This document shows, piece by piece, positions 46,901 through 54,226 of a DNA stretch of 64,000 nt (its first letter is position 1; each line of letters begins with the position of its first letter). The translations under genes and the position numbers were made by a program. The DNA lies in the NCBI GenBank assembly GCA_003243255.1, contig QFQM01000007.1, forward strand, positions 3,753 through 67,752, written 5' to 3'. This DNA comes from Flavobacterium psychrophilum. GTDB lineage: Bacteria > Bacteroidota > Bacteroidia > Flavobacteriales > Flavobacteriaceae. Under the pieces are notes generated by a model that was not told where the DNA came from, did not search any database, and saw only the letters and a list, made by a program, of their open reading frames with translations.

Positions 46901-49900
46901 CGAATGGCTGTTTCTATTTAGAGACCATTACGATCACTCAACCGGATCCGATTGAGGCTACCATTGATTATGTTCAGGATGAAGCATGTCTTGGTGCCGG
47001 TGATGGTATTATTGAAGTATCGCTTACAGGAGGTACAGGTACTTATGAGATCAGTACTGATGATATTACTTATGTTGCTGTAACAGGTACTTCATATACG
47101 CTGACAGGACTGCCTTCAGGACTTACTACAGTATATGTAAAAGACCAGAACGGTTGTAGCCTTAACCCTCCTATGGAGCAGCCTATCCTACCGGGTGTAG
47201 ATATGGATCCTGAGGCTACAGTAACACCAACATGTGTGGCTAACGCGCCTAATAACGATGTAACCATTACAATTATTCCTGGAGTAGATCCGGCTAACGT
47301 AACCTACTCTATAGATGGTGTTAACTATCAGTCGTCTAATGTGTTTACAAATGTTGGCCTTGCACCGGGTACTTATGTTGCTTATGCAAGACACATTGTT
47401 CCGGTTACGAACCTTACATGTATACAAACAGATAATTTTGTAATTGATACATATATTGCTATTTCTGCTTCGGTAACAGCAACTACAGATGTAAACTGTT
47501 TTGGTGATGCTACAGGAGAGATTACGGTAACAGCAACAGGTGGAACAGGAACACTTAGCTATGCCATTGCAGATGCAGATGTTCTTCCGCTTGCCTTTGG
47601 TACTTACCAGGCTACAGGAGTGTTTACAGATCTTGCAGCAGGTAACTATGCGGTGAGCATAATGGATGACAACCTTGGTTGTGAGACTCAGGTAACAGCT
47701 ACTATTGCTGAACCGGCTGCGCCGCTTGCGGCTACAGCAGACTCTCAGACAAACATTCTTTGTTTTGGAGATGCTACCGGAGATGCTACAGTTAGCGTTA
47801 CAGGAGGTACAGTACCTTATACTTACAGCTGGGATACTACTCCTGCTCAGACAACTGCTACGGCTACAGGCCTTACAGCAGGTACTTATACAGTAACAAT
47901 TACTGACGATAACGGTTGTACGACCACACAATCGTTCACCATTACGGAGCCGGCAGCACCGCTTACGGCTACAGCAGACTCTCAAACCGATGTTCTTTGT
48001 TATGGTGAGGCTACGGGAGATGCTACAGTTAGCGTTACAGGAGGTACAGGAGCCTATACTTACAGCTGGGATACTACGCCTGTTCAGACAACTGCTACAG
48101 CTACCGGCCTTACAGCAGGTACTTATACAGTAACTGTAACTGATGCTAACGCTTGTACAACTACACAGTCGTTCACCATTACGGAGCCGGCAGCACCGCT
48201 TGCTGCTACAGCAGGAGCACAAACAGATGTTCTTTGTTATGGTAATGCAACAGGTTCTGCTACTGTAAATGTAACAGGCGGTACAACAGCCTATACTTAT
48301 AGCTGGGATACTACCCCTGTTCAGACAACTGCTACAGCTACCGGCCTTACAGCAGGTACTTATACAGTAACTGTGACCGATGCTAACGGTTGTACGACAA
48401 CACAGTCGTTCACCATTACACAGCCTGCTTTACCGCTTGCATCTACAGGAGGACCACAAGTAAATGTTCTTTGTTATGGTAATGCAACGGGTTCTGCTAC
48501 AGTAAATGTAACAGGTGGTACAGGAGCCTATACTTATAGCTGGAATACTACTCCTGTTCAGACAACTGCTACGGCTACCGGCCTTGCAGCAGGTACATAT
48601 ACGGTAACTATAACCGATGCTAACGGTTGTACGACTACGCAGTCGTTTACCATTACGCAGCCTGCAGCACCTCTTGCTGCTACAGCAGGTGCCCAAACAA
48701 ACGTTCTTTGTTATGGTAACGCAACAGGTTCAGCTACAGTAAATGTAACAGGCGGTACAACAGCTTATACTTATAGCTGGAATACTACTCCGGTTCAGAC
48801 AACTGCTACAGCTACCGGCCTTACAGCAGGTACTTATACGGTTACGGTAACTGATGCTAACGGATGTACGACTACACAGTCGTTCACAATAACACAGCCT
48901 GCAGCGCCATTATCTGCTACGACAGGTGGTACACAAACAAATGTTCTTTGTTTTGGCAATGCTACGGGTTCAGCTACAGTAAATGTAACAGGAGGTACAA
49001 TACCTTATACTTATAGTTGGAATACTTCTCCGGTTCAGACAACTGCTACGGCTACCGGCCTTACCGCAGGTACTTATACAGTAACAGTAACTGATGCTAA
49101 CGGATGTACGACTACACAGTCGTTCACCATTACGCAGCCGGCAGCGGCACTTGCTGCTACAGCGGGTGGACAAACAAATGTTCTTTGTTATGGCGCGGCA
49201 ACAGGTTCGGCTACAGTAAATGTAACGGGTGGTACAACAGCTTATACCTATAGCTGGAATACTACTCCGGTTCAGACAACTGCTACGGCTACCGGCCTTA
49301 CAGCAGGTACTTACACTGTGACCGTGACTGACGCTAATGGTTGTACAACTACGCAGTCGTTCACAATTACGCAGCCTGCTTCAGCAGTAACTGCAACAAC
49401 AACACATACTGATGAGCAGTGTTTAGGAGATAATAATGGTAGTATTACAGTAATGCCTCAGGGCGGTACTGCACCATATACTGCAAGCCTTAACGGAGGA
49501 GCAGCTACACCTGTGCCTGCAGCACCTGCGGGAACACCAATCGTGTTCAACGGACTTGGAGGAGGTAACTACACTATTGTTGTAACCGATGCTAACGGTT
49601 GTACCGTTTCTTCTACAACAACAGTACTTACTGGTATAGTAATTAATCCGACTGTTTCAACAACACAGGAGTGTGATATGGTAACAGTGGTGGTAAGTGT
49701 AGATCCATCGGTTGTAGGTCAGGTTACCTACTCACTTGATGGTGGAGCACCTCAGGCATCAAATACTTTTGTTCAGCAACTTGACCCTGCGGTACCTCAC
49801 ACTGTAACAGTGGTACATACTCAGGGATGTTCGAGAACAACTGATCCATTCACTGTTGCTCCGGTAGTTCCAATCGTACTTGACCCGGCAAATGTAAACG

Positions 49901-51828
49901 TAACCAATATTGCCTGTCATGGTAAAGACGTTGGATCTATTACCGTAAATGCAACAGGTGGTACAGGTCCACTACAGTATGCAATTACATGGACATTTTG
50001 GCCTACGCCATTCTATGGCCCGTCAAACACATTCAACGACCTGTTAGCGGGTACTTATACCATCCATGTAAAAGACGCGATGGGATGTGTGGAAACAATA
50101 GATGTTACCATTACAGAACCTGCCGATGAGCTTGTTATCGCGGCAGCAGTAGGACAGCATGAAAGCTGTGTTAATGCTCACGACGGTGCTATCGATATTA
50201 CATCGATTACAGGTGGTACGCCACCATACTATGTGGCACTTGATTCTCCGGTTAACTTCCAGCCTTACGATGCAGCTGCGGCTCCTGACTTTGCTGGTCT
50301 GTACGGACGTGCACTTGCATATGACGTTTATGTAAGAGATGCTAACGGTTGTTATGCTAAAGTTCAGGTAACAATAGAAAGAGGTGTGAACCTTGTACCG
50401 GGTATCCAGACAGTATTAAGCTGTGTGAACAATGTACCGGTTAATACGGTTACTGCAACGCTAAATGCTAATATCAGCAATGTAGAATACAGGCTTGAAA
50501 CTGCTGCAGGTGCACTTATTCAGGATTTCGATCCTAATAAAACATGGGAACTTGCACCTGGAAGCTATGTTTATACTGTGAGACATATCAACGGATGTCA
50601 GAAAGACTTCGCATTTACAGTTCAGCCACGTGTGCCTATTACTGTAACTTCGGTTACACCGGTAGATGCAACATGTAATGGAAATGCTGATGGTACACTA
50701 ACTGTTGTAGCAACAGGAGGTACAGGTACACTTAGCTATGGTATATCTCCGGATTATGTAATGAGCAGCAACCCTGTGTTTACAGGATTACCTGCCGGAA
50801 CTTACACTATCAGGGTACAGGATCAGTACGGATGTTATGTAGACTTTACTAACTTCCCTGCAATAGGCGAACCGGCAGCTATTACAGTTACCGATGTTAT
50901 GAACCTTCCTGAAAACTGTGTTGATGATAATGATGCAGCATTCGAAATTGCAATAGCAGGAGGTAATGCTCCTTATGCAACTAGCCTTGATGCAAGCGGT
51001 CCGTTTGTGGCTGATCAGACATTGTTCGATAACCTTGATTCAGGTACATATACGGTTTATGTACAGGATGCGAATGGTTGTACAGCAACGCATGAGGTAA
51101 TATTGGTTTCACCACTTGATATCAATGCAACGGCACAGGTTGTATATAATTGTGACGAGAATACAGTTACTATAGTTACTAATAGTGCTGTTAATCCTGG
51201 AGAGCTTACATATAATTTAGTAGGTCCTAAGGGTAATAATCCGCCACAAACATCAAATGTGTTTGCTAACCTTGAAGATGGAAACTATGAGGTAGAAGTG
51301 GTAAATACGGTAAGCGGATGTACAGATGAGGTTGCGTTCACTATTACAAGTGTTCCTGATCTGGCAATATCAGTAGCAGAAAGCGGACTGAACCAGGTTA
51401 AGGCTACAGTAGTAGGTGGTCAGGGTCCTTACCAGTATACGTTTGATGGTAATAGTACAGGTTCTAATAATACATTTACTTACTTCGCGAGCGGTACTTA
51501 TGAAATTACCGTGACCGATAGCAGAGGATGTACCAGAGTAACAACTATAACCGTAGAATTTATAGACATTATACTTCCGGATGTTGTAACTCCTGACGGA
51601 GACGGACAAAATGATACATGGTCTCCTGGTAATACGGCTAATTATCCAAACATCAAATCTGAGATATTTGACCGTTACGGACGTAAACTTGCCACATTGA
51701 GACAAGGACAGTCATGGGATACTATTTATGATGGTAGCCCTATGCCAACCGGAGATTACTGGTTCCTGGTTAAACTGGGAGATGAAGATGACAGAAGCTT
51801 TGTTGGACACTTCACTATTTACAGATAA
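37909..51828 (+). CDS. sprB: Giant SprB-like gliding adhesin, T9SS type B cargo
   Basis: A 4639-residue cell-surface protein with signal peptide ending at GAMAQ (about residue 26). Order: an N-terminal beta domain (about 27-395), a conserved DUF11-like module (about 400-545; VLTKTVKNMAGNDIAGAPLDLGESLYY), Cys-containing Ig-like modules, then many SprB-type beta repeats of ~80 residues with 'G-T-Y-T-V-T-V-T-D-A-N-G-C' endings, seven of them nearly identical (residues 3269-3822). The C-terminus (about 4553-4639; PDVVTPDGDGQNDTW, YGRKLATL, YWFLVKLG) is the gliding-associated sorting domain. Shorter than the F. johnsoniae adhesin (about 6500). It is the mobile adhesin in gliding species; here the next gene is sprF. 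Confidence 0.9.
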   Translation: MRNFTFLKLRIVVLLGVLLSSLGAMAQNAVPFTPRLPSGSMRIKGDVIYVGNNILNRTPNPNNAFNSGGDNNNQTMEYINVAPTSTPGEIFSSSSASLVWPTTSNCYRVAYAGLYWASIYPFERSTNSGQTFTPGSGATDAQRYNYTDIKIKLPAATNYTNITADQTIFDGYGYYTGGGTALSRSFKDCPVICYKDVTSLVQGLAQPAGEYTVANVRATRGIRSGGCAGGWVLVIVYENGDANTPSKFVSVFDGYSGVGTSNNVTFNVTGFTTLPAPFDVKARFGIGALEGDLNTSGDGLSIKANIANAPETSLSNALNPVNNFFNSSITRDAAYVTTRNPASTNTLGFDLDMFDIPNPPKPNGDKNSVIPNGTTGAALKLTTSGDGYGAFLSTFSVEVIEPKIVLTKTVKNMAGNDIAGAPLDLGESLYYDITYQNKGNDNAQNFTIRDVLPVNTVFEEVVLPLPPGVTYTFPTPGTILFNISNNAQIVKGGGAYTIRIKVRVANDCNEFTDHCSNIIQNSAYGTYRGVENTSQITDDPSVSVIACNAAPGPVNFLADVSLCQYQSTVTLCGPTLTLTAGAGYPGYAWFRKDPGGDVPIGNSQSVIVNIPAEYYVVNTPTPPCIGIEEHFTVVLSSVLPPNPLIAQADETAVCANNGIVMSNIFLCGLNDERLLSAGSVVGTARWYRLNTAACNTALPANCPHNACPESSWTLLETGTSYTANTAGEYRLVIDNSGCQAVYYFNVDKNNLNPQYVIKSRICGSPGEIKVTNVGAGYEYQFRNQSTGAIVQAYSTNDTYTVNADGVYYVEIRQVGVTDGCVFTIGNLGMTNATLDATITVVDKTCSTTDPASITIQPLGLQFVNPNQQYRYTITGPATITSPWINNSNPYTFNNLAPGTYTVTVVNNGTCTLTRTVTINDYSNPQATAVVQQSITCDPGIIRITATGGKAPYSFAAYSKDGVVYNPAEPYFSDGLYEVTAANAGTYVFVVVDANGCIVNSNAVTITAITPTITTAFTNPKCLGENNGTITVTATGSGITYELTDSSGTVTPSTTGSFVNLAPGTYTVDVIQTTPTNVCRIPRTFTLVPATAITAPTPTITAPLTCISNATITVGNASGGTGPYEYSINGTTFGTSQTFTNITAGTYTVTVRDANGCTFQTASVTVNTPPAITAVNVTQTPVTCPAQTSDVTLTATGGTGTFIYTITAPASAAASNTTGVFTGLAPNTYSYLVTNNFGCTRTGSFTVNPITPVSVTGYLMKPVACIGTSTGAIRFNISGIGSTYNYTITSSAGATVITPATVNGANSNPIFFNNVAAGTYTITVTNPVTNCTASASVTVTAPTAALAVTTTLVQPTCTVATGTATANVTGGWGSNIYTITGPSPSTTPSAPQSSPTFTNLAAGTYEITVTDLNGNGCIVTSASFTIQADGPPVLTVTGSDLCLPSSFITVEVTAGTGKAPFQFSLNGAAYAAGTAADGTTYNNLPAGTHTITVRDANGCTNTTTVTRTINAQLTASTSLTKGITCTTPTAAQIAVTIGGGQASYTYEVTTDGGTTYAAPVTVTGSFTYTAATAGNYQFRITDAAGCIVTTPVRTVAPLVQPEFTFGTTTDVTCNGANTGALTVTIDTTKGVSPQITNVLNTTTGSSFGTQTSGLPAGTYEVTVTDANGCTVTHTEDIDEPDPIAFNYDKTDISCNNPGGIAYGQIVVGFGGGVTGGVAPYTYTVSNNFGDVLPVQTNMTGAPYTFMIVNYGIYTIEVTDANGCTSTINNIVIASPPNALDIDVSSTVDCVNGGTATVEVGAVIIGSTYKFAILTQSSLPFVANVATDYKDADVGTPTIATFNNLIPGVLYTFVVWDTTTDCYYFEQADYPIPTNSTITTTTVIPNNVTCFGEADGNVGFTFTGYSATTTQIKYEIFRSPSNLTTGITDTIPTTGTSTTVNSIPGDLAPGDYVIVYTEIDGSVAGCSQSSASFEINQSATMLVASAVVTKNDNCDTNAGVITASATFGTAPYSYQLLSDVAPAPTETTWAGQASPVFNAEGGDYIVYVKDANDCIKPFSITLPTDVSPVITAVMTPGIQCSAAEGGFSIDVTQTAGNAGGYTYSLDGGAFETKTAPFIYTDLASGNHTVQVMDANGCTMIAPVSVTVYPPLSVTAQPTVQPACADNDGEIEAEGDGGSGNYTYELAGPVNVAAQPSPQFTGLPHGTYTVTITDTTTLCTEDVAVTLEDAIEILPADITFDQVDVACNGESDGVINVYLAATNTDIPYTYSLNGGTPQTISQFTGLAANTYTIDVTSGKGCTEQITVTIAEPSQLAIDVPGIVVTPFACNPADNTPTVATVTFDAVATTGTAPYKYSINGSVYNDAPDNTFNVTDTGVQQTITLYLMDDHGCVVTETITIDPLPVMAVPTVTQVTAITCTNPEEIILAVTGGSGEYRFELLPDGTQIEEPGAGVSSQNFDLTEPGTYVFRVTDLVTGCEITTAPYVINDFDLIEVEATASTPVDCQGSSTGTITIDVQNYNDAYDYEVLDGTTIVASGSGDVTVANPFTITGVPSGNLTVRVIATGTPFCDAVSAAINVAAPADVLTAIATQTGSVQCTNDQGEITVSATGGWGGYEYQLVNTTTSTTIQAFATNNQFTGLPAGDYELTVRDSSGCDNAVDTVTLAPIAPITANISASATAVACKDDQTVTIEAITVAGGQGTYEYILNTYDAAGTAIESSTGAQLSPIFNNIGAGTYSITVIDGWNCGPFETPTVTITEPDQLIGTLSLTDELSCLTGAELTIEGLGGTAPYEFSTDGGTTWNPSNNAGGTYLVTIPVNGAGTYQYQVRDDNGCEAVLTNEVTIDPVPALDIDLNLDAAEVNCNGVNNAYILALATGGLGNYQYTLVDAANAVVAGPNTTGEFEDLGAGTYYVRVNSGDCELTSPVINITEPDPLVVTFDVDNILCFDGPNSTNGRITVNTTGGTAPMQYAISPNLDQFFNSNIFYPLTVGTYDVLTQDANGCFYLETITITQPDPIEATIDYVQDEACLGAGDGIIEVSLTGGTGTYEISTDDITYVAVTGTSYTLTGLPSGLTTVYVKDQNGCSLNPPMEQPILPGVDMDPEATVTPTCVANAPNNDVTITIIPGVDPANVTYSIDGVNYQSSNVFTNVGLAPGTYVAYARHIVPVTNLTCIQTDNFVIDTYIAISASVTATTDVNCFGDATGEITVTATGGTGTLSYAIADADVLPLAFGTYQATGVFTDLAAGNYAVSIMDDNLGCETQVTATIAEPAAPLAATADSQTNILCFGDATGDATVSVTGGTVPYTYSWDTTPAQTTATATGLTAGTYTVTITDDNGCTTTQSFTITEPAAPLTATADSQTDVLCYGEATGDATVSVTGGTGAYTYSWDTTPVQTTATATGLTAGTYTVTVTDANACTTTQSFTITEPAAPLAATAGAQTDVLCYGNATGSATVNVTGGTTAYTYSWDTTPVQTTATATGLTAGTYTVTVTDANGCTTTQSFTITQPALPLASTGGPQVNVLCYGNATGSATVNVTGGTGAYTYSWNTTPVQTTATATGLAAGTYTVTITDANGCTTTQSFTITQPAAPLAATAGAQTNVLCYGNATGSATVNVTGGTTAYTYSWNTTPVQTTATATGLTAGTYTVTVTDANGCTTTQSFTITQPAAPLSATTGGTQTNVLCFGNATGSATVNVTGGTIPYTYSWNTSPVQTTATATGLTAGTYTVTVTDANGCTTTQSFTITQPAAALAATAGGQTNVLCYGAATGSATVNVTGGTTAYTYSWNTTPVQTTATATGLTAGTYTVTVTDANGCTTTQSFTITQPASAVTATTTHTDEQCLGDNNGSITVMPQGGTAPYTASLNGGAATPVPAAPAGTPIVFNGLGGGNYTIVVTDANGCTVSSTTTVLTGIVINPTVSTTQECDMVTVVVSVDPSVVGQVTYSLDGGAPQASNTFVQQLDPAVPHTVTVVHTQGCSRTTDPFTVAPVVPIVLDPANVNVTNIACHGKDVGSITVNATGGTGPLQYAITWTFWPTPFYGPSNTFNDLLAGTYTIHVKDAMGCVETIDVTITEPADELVIAAAVGQHESCVNAHDGAIDITSITGGTPPYYVALDSPVNFQPYDAAAAPDFAGLYGRALAYDVYVRDANGCYAKVQVTIERGVNLVPGIQTVLSCVNNVPVNTVTATLNANISNVEYRLETAAGALIQDFDPNKTWELAPGSYVYTVRHINGCQKDFAFTVQPRVPITVTSVTPVDATCNGNADGTLTVVATGGTGTLSYGISPDYVMSSNPVFTGLPAGTYTIRVQDQYGCYVDFTNFPAIGEPAAITVTDVMNLPENCVDDNDAAFEIAIAGGNAPYATSLDASGPFVADQTLFDNLDSGTYTVYVQDANGCTATHEVILVSPLDINATAQVVYNCDENTVTIVTNSAVNPGELTYNLVGPKGNNPPQTSNVFANLEDGNYEVEVVNTVSGCTDEVAFTITSVPDLAISVAESGLNQVKATVVGGQGPYQYTFDGNSTGSNNTFTYFASGTYEITVTDSRGCTRVTTITVEFIDIILPDVVTPDGDGQNDTWSPGNTANYPNIKSEIFDRYGRKLATLRQGQSWDTIYDGSPMPTGDYWFLVKLGDEDDRSFVGHFTIYR
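47713..49374 (+). repeat. Seven tandem near-identical 237-bp units within sprB
   Basis: Seven consecutive units of 79 codons (the sixth has 80), each starting PAxPL and ending TTTQSFTIT(E/Q). The tract TTATATGLTAGTYTVTVTD-type core is repeated almost unchanged at both protein and DNA level. Flanking repeats are diverged. High similarity marks recent expansion or gene conversion. Confidence 0.9.
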
Positions 51829-51838
51829 AATTAATGAC

Positions 51839-51864
51839 GGCCACGCTTACTACATGGCGTGGCC
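51839..51864 (+). promoter_or_regulatory. Hairpin between sprB and sprF
   Basis: Stem GGCCACGC / GCGTGGCC with a ten-base loop 11 bases past the sprB stop, not followed by a T run. It could trim or stabilise the sprB-sprF mRNA or lower sprF expression; read-through seems allowed. Confidence 0.5.
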
Positions 51865-51906
51865 TGAATTAAAAATTTCAATTTGGACAAAAACTTTAAG
51901 GACACA

Positions 51907-52851
51907 ATGAAAAAAATATATACCCTGTTAGTACTAATCATAGTCTTCCCGTTTGTAAATGCGCAGGAGCTTAACATACCAACATTTACGCAATATCTGG
52001 CAGACAACCCTTTTATCATTTCTCCGGCCTATGCCGGTATTGGGGACTATGTTAAAATAAGGGCCAACGGCCTTACGCAATGGGTAGGAGTAAAGGATGC
52101 TCCCGATAACCAGTCGCTGGCTGCCGACGCAAGGATAACAGCTCACGATGGGGTAGGGATATTTCTTTATAATGACAAAAATGGTTACACCAGGCAGTAT
52201 GGAGGAAGGATATCTTATGCGCACCACCTTATCCTGGACGATTATTATGAGCAGTACCTTTCGTTAGGTTTGTCATACAACCTGAACCAGTTTAAGATTG
52301 ATATTGAAGATATCCAGACACCGGATGGTTCGATAAACAATAACCGTTATACCATCAACCATAACTTCGATGTATCGGCATTATACCGTCAGGGAGCTTT
52401 TTATGCCAGCTTTACCGCAGGTAATATACTGAACAAGGACATTGATGTATACGGAATAAATGAACCTAAAAAATTAAGGAATTACCAGGTGTATACCGGT
52501 TATACTTTTAAAGGCAGCGGTAATTTTGAAGTAGAGCCTTCGGCATATTTCCACTACTTTGAGGCTGATGGAAGATCAAGTACCGACCTTAACCTTAAGT
52601 TCCGTTATCTGGATAACGAGAACTATTACTGGGCAGGGGTTAACTATCGTTTCCTTAATGACCAGTTTGGAGATCCGCTAAGTATAGGTCCAATGGTGGG
52701 TGTAAAGTATCATAACTTTTACTTTGCTTACTCATATCAGGTTACTACAAACGAGTTGTTAGCGTATAATAACGGAACACACATGGTAACCTTAGGACTT
52801 GACATCTTCCAGGGTGTAAGTAACTGTCCGTGTACAAACGGAACACACTAA
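51907..52851 (+). CDS. sprF: PorP/SprF family protein, partner of the SprB-like adhesin
   Basis: The start is at ATG 51907, giving signal peptide MKKIYTLLVLIIVFPFVNAQ; the frame runs open to 51883, where a TTG could start, but this would extend the signal. The 314-residue product shows FTQYLADNPFIISPAYAGIGDYVKIRANGLTQWVGVKDAPDNQS, the hallmark of PorP/SprF proteins, and a barrel-like remainder (YEQYLSLGLSYNLNQ, FSIGPMVGVKYHNFYF-like ending). In F. johnsoniae SprF is needed to place SprB on the cell surface. It follows sprB after 78 bases and ends at a strong terminator. Confidence 0.9.
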   Translation: MKKIYTLLVLIIVFPFVNAQELNIPTFTQYLADNPFIISPAYAGIGDYVKIRANGLTQWVGVKDAPDNQSLAADARITAHDGVGIFLYNDKNGYTRQYGGRISYAHHLILDDYYEQYLSLGLSYNLNQFKIDIEDIQTPDGSINNNRYTINHNFDVSALYRQGAFYASFTAGNILNKDIDVYGINEPKKLRNYQVYTGYTFKGSGNFEVEPSAYFHYFEADGRSSTDLNLKFRYLDNENYYWAGVNYRFLNDQFGDPLSIGPMVGVKYHNFYFAYSYQVTTNELLAYNNGTHMVTLGLDIFQGVSNCPCTNGTH

Positions 52852-52910
52852 GATATTTAAGACTCAGATTCCCCCAAGTTTCTGATCACGATCACTCTGT
52901 GATTAATCTA

Positions 52911-52935
52911 AAAGCCCCGCATCGCGGGGCTTTTT
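52911..52935. terminator. Terminator of the gliding locus
   Basis: Perfect stem AAAGCCCCGC / GCGGGGCTTT with a three-base loop and T run, about 60 bases after the sprF stop. It also lies just beyond the stop of the minus-strand MFS gene (52959), so it may serve both. Confidence 0.9.
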
Positions 52936-52958
52936 CATTTTATAGTTAATCAGGAGTA

Positions 52959-54134
52959 TTAACCCTGAGCTTTCTTTCTCAATCCCAAAACTGTAATCCC
53001 AAAACAGGCAACGCACCATAGTAATAATTGCCAGGTAACTACAGGCCATCCTCCGGCATCCCAACAGGAGATACCTACAAAAGTACCCAGTGAGCCTCCT
53101 ATAAAGTAGCTTGTCATATAAGCGGTATTGATGCGGCTGTGCGCTGTGGCATCAAGAGTGTAGATGGTAGCGATATTGGTTACCTGTGTGGCCTGTACGC
53201 CAACATCGAGCAGCAGTACCGTAATAATGAACGCGACTACCGATTCAGGCATGGCCATTACGAGCAGTATGGAGATAAACACCATGCTGATGGAGATTAC
53301 CTGCGAGCGTGCCGGATTGCCTTTGTCGGCAAGTTTACCAACCAATGGGGCTACCATGGCTCCACCGATAGCAAGAATACCGAACAGCCCTATAATATCC
53401 GACCCATAATGGAAGGGCGCACCACTCAGGTGAAAGGTAAGTGTTGTCCAGAACGAACAGAAGATACCAAAGGCAAGTCCGCCCAATAGTGCCGTCCTGC
53501 GTAATAAGGCAAAACGCTTAAACTGCTGTAACGCCGAACCTAAAAGCTTTACATAATTACCCTCAAACATGGTCTGTTCCCTGTCGGGTATGGTGAATTG
53601 AAAGGTTAGCGCACCCAGTGTAACCATAGCTGATGATATACCGTATACCCAGCGCCAGTTGGCCCATTCGGCAATAAGGCCGCTAAATACCCTGGCAGCA
53701 AGTATGCCTACAAGTATCCCGGTAATGATGATACCTACATTCCGTCCGCGGTTCACACTGTCCATACTCGCGGCTAATGGGAGTATTACCTGCGCGGCAA
53801 CGCTCAGCAAACCTATTAAAAGGCTGAATACGCTTATCCAGAAAAAATTCTGAACGAAGGTGGTGCCTATCAGCGTACCGACAAGCAATAGCTGGAGCAG
53901 GAATATCAGTTTTTTACGGTTGACCTTATCGCCCAGGGGCGTAATAAAAAACAGGCCGAGTCCGTAACCTGCCTGTGCCAGTACTGAGAGTATACCTGCG
54001 CGGCTTTCGCTAACGCTAAAGTCGTGGGAAATGTCTTTTAATATAGGTTGATTGTAGTAAATATTGGCTACGCAAATGCCGGCAGCAGCCGACATGACCA
54101 AAAGCTGTGTTTTGGTAATAGGAGTATCCTGCAT
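52959..54134 (-). CDS. MFS transporter
   Basis: A 391-residue inner-membrane protein with about 12 hydrophobic helices. The N-terminal half has the major-facilitator pattern: GICVANIYYNQPILKDISHDFSVS, a first loop AQAGYGLGLFFITPLGDKVNRKK matching the G-x-x-x-D-R-x-G-R-(K/R) motif A, and a second such loop in PLVGKLADKGNPARSQV. The substrate cannot be read; NxPxL-type 'YYNQP' members are annotated as drug or sugar efflux proteins in other bacteria. It stands alone between sprF (convergent) and cydB. Confidence 0.85.
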   Translation of the reverse strand: MQDTPITKTQLLVMSAAAGICVANIYYNQPILKDISHDFSVSESRAGILSVLAQAGYGLGLFFITPLGDKVNRKKLIFLLQLLLVGTLIGTTFVQNFFWISVFSLLIGLLSVAAQVILPLAASMDSVNRGRNVGIIITGILVGILAARVFSGLIAEWANWRWVYGISSAMVTLGALTFQFTIPDREQTMFEGNYVKLLGSALQQFKRFALLRRTALLGGLAFGIFCSFWTTLTFHLSGAPFHYGSDIIGLFGILAIGGAMVAPLVGKLADKGNPARSQVISISMVFISILLVMAMPESVVAFIITVLLLDVGVQATQVTNIATIYTLDATAHSRINTAYMTSYFIGGSLGTFVGISCWDAGGWPVVTWQLLLWCVACFGITVLGLRKKAQG

Positions 54135-54226
54135 AAAATAGTTGTGTGTTTTTTTGGAACTGCAAAGTTCGGGATTTTTTTAACGCATCCGTAACTTCCG
54201 GCATCGGATCTCCGGAATCAGATTTT

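Noticed and set aside
47188..48222. Long minus-strand frame rich in Cys/Ser/Arg opposite the sprB repeats
   Set aside because: It is the antisense reading of the tandem sprB units; its composition simply mirrors the repeat codons and it has no start context.
47713..49374. CRISPR-like regular repeats
   Set aside because: Units of 237 bp have no spacers, keep an open frame and encode SprB-type repeats.
54196..54217. TTCCGG/CCGGAA inverted repeat after cydB as terminator
   Set aside because: Short stem, ten-base loop and no T run on the relevant strand.
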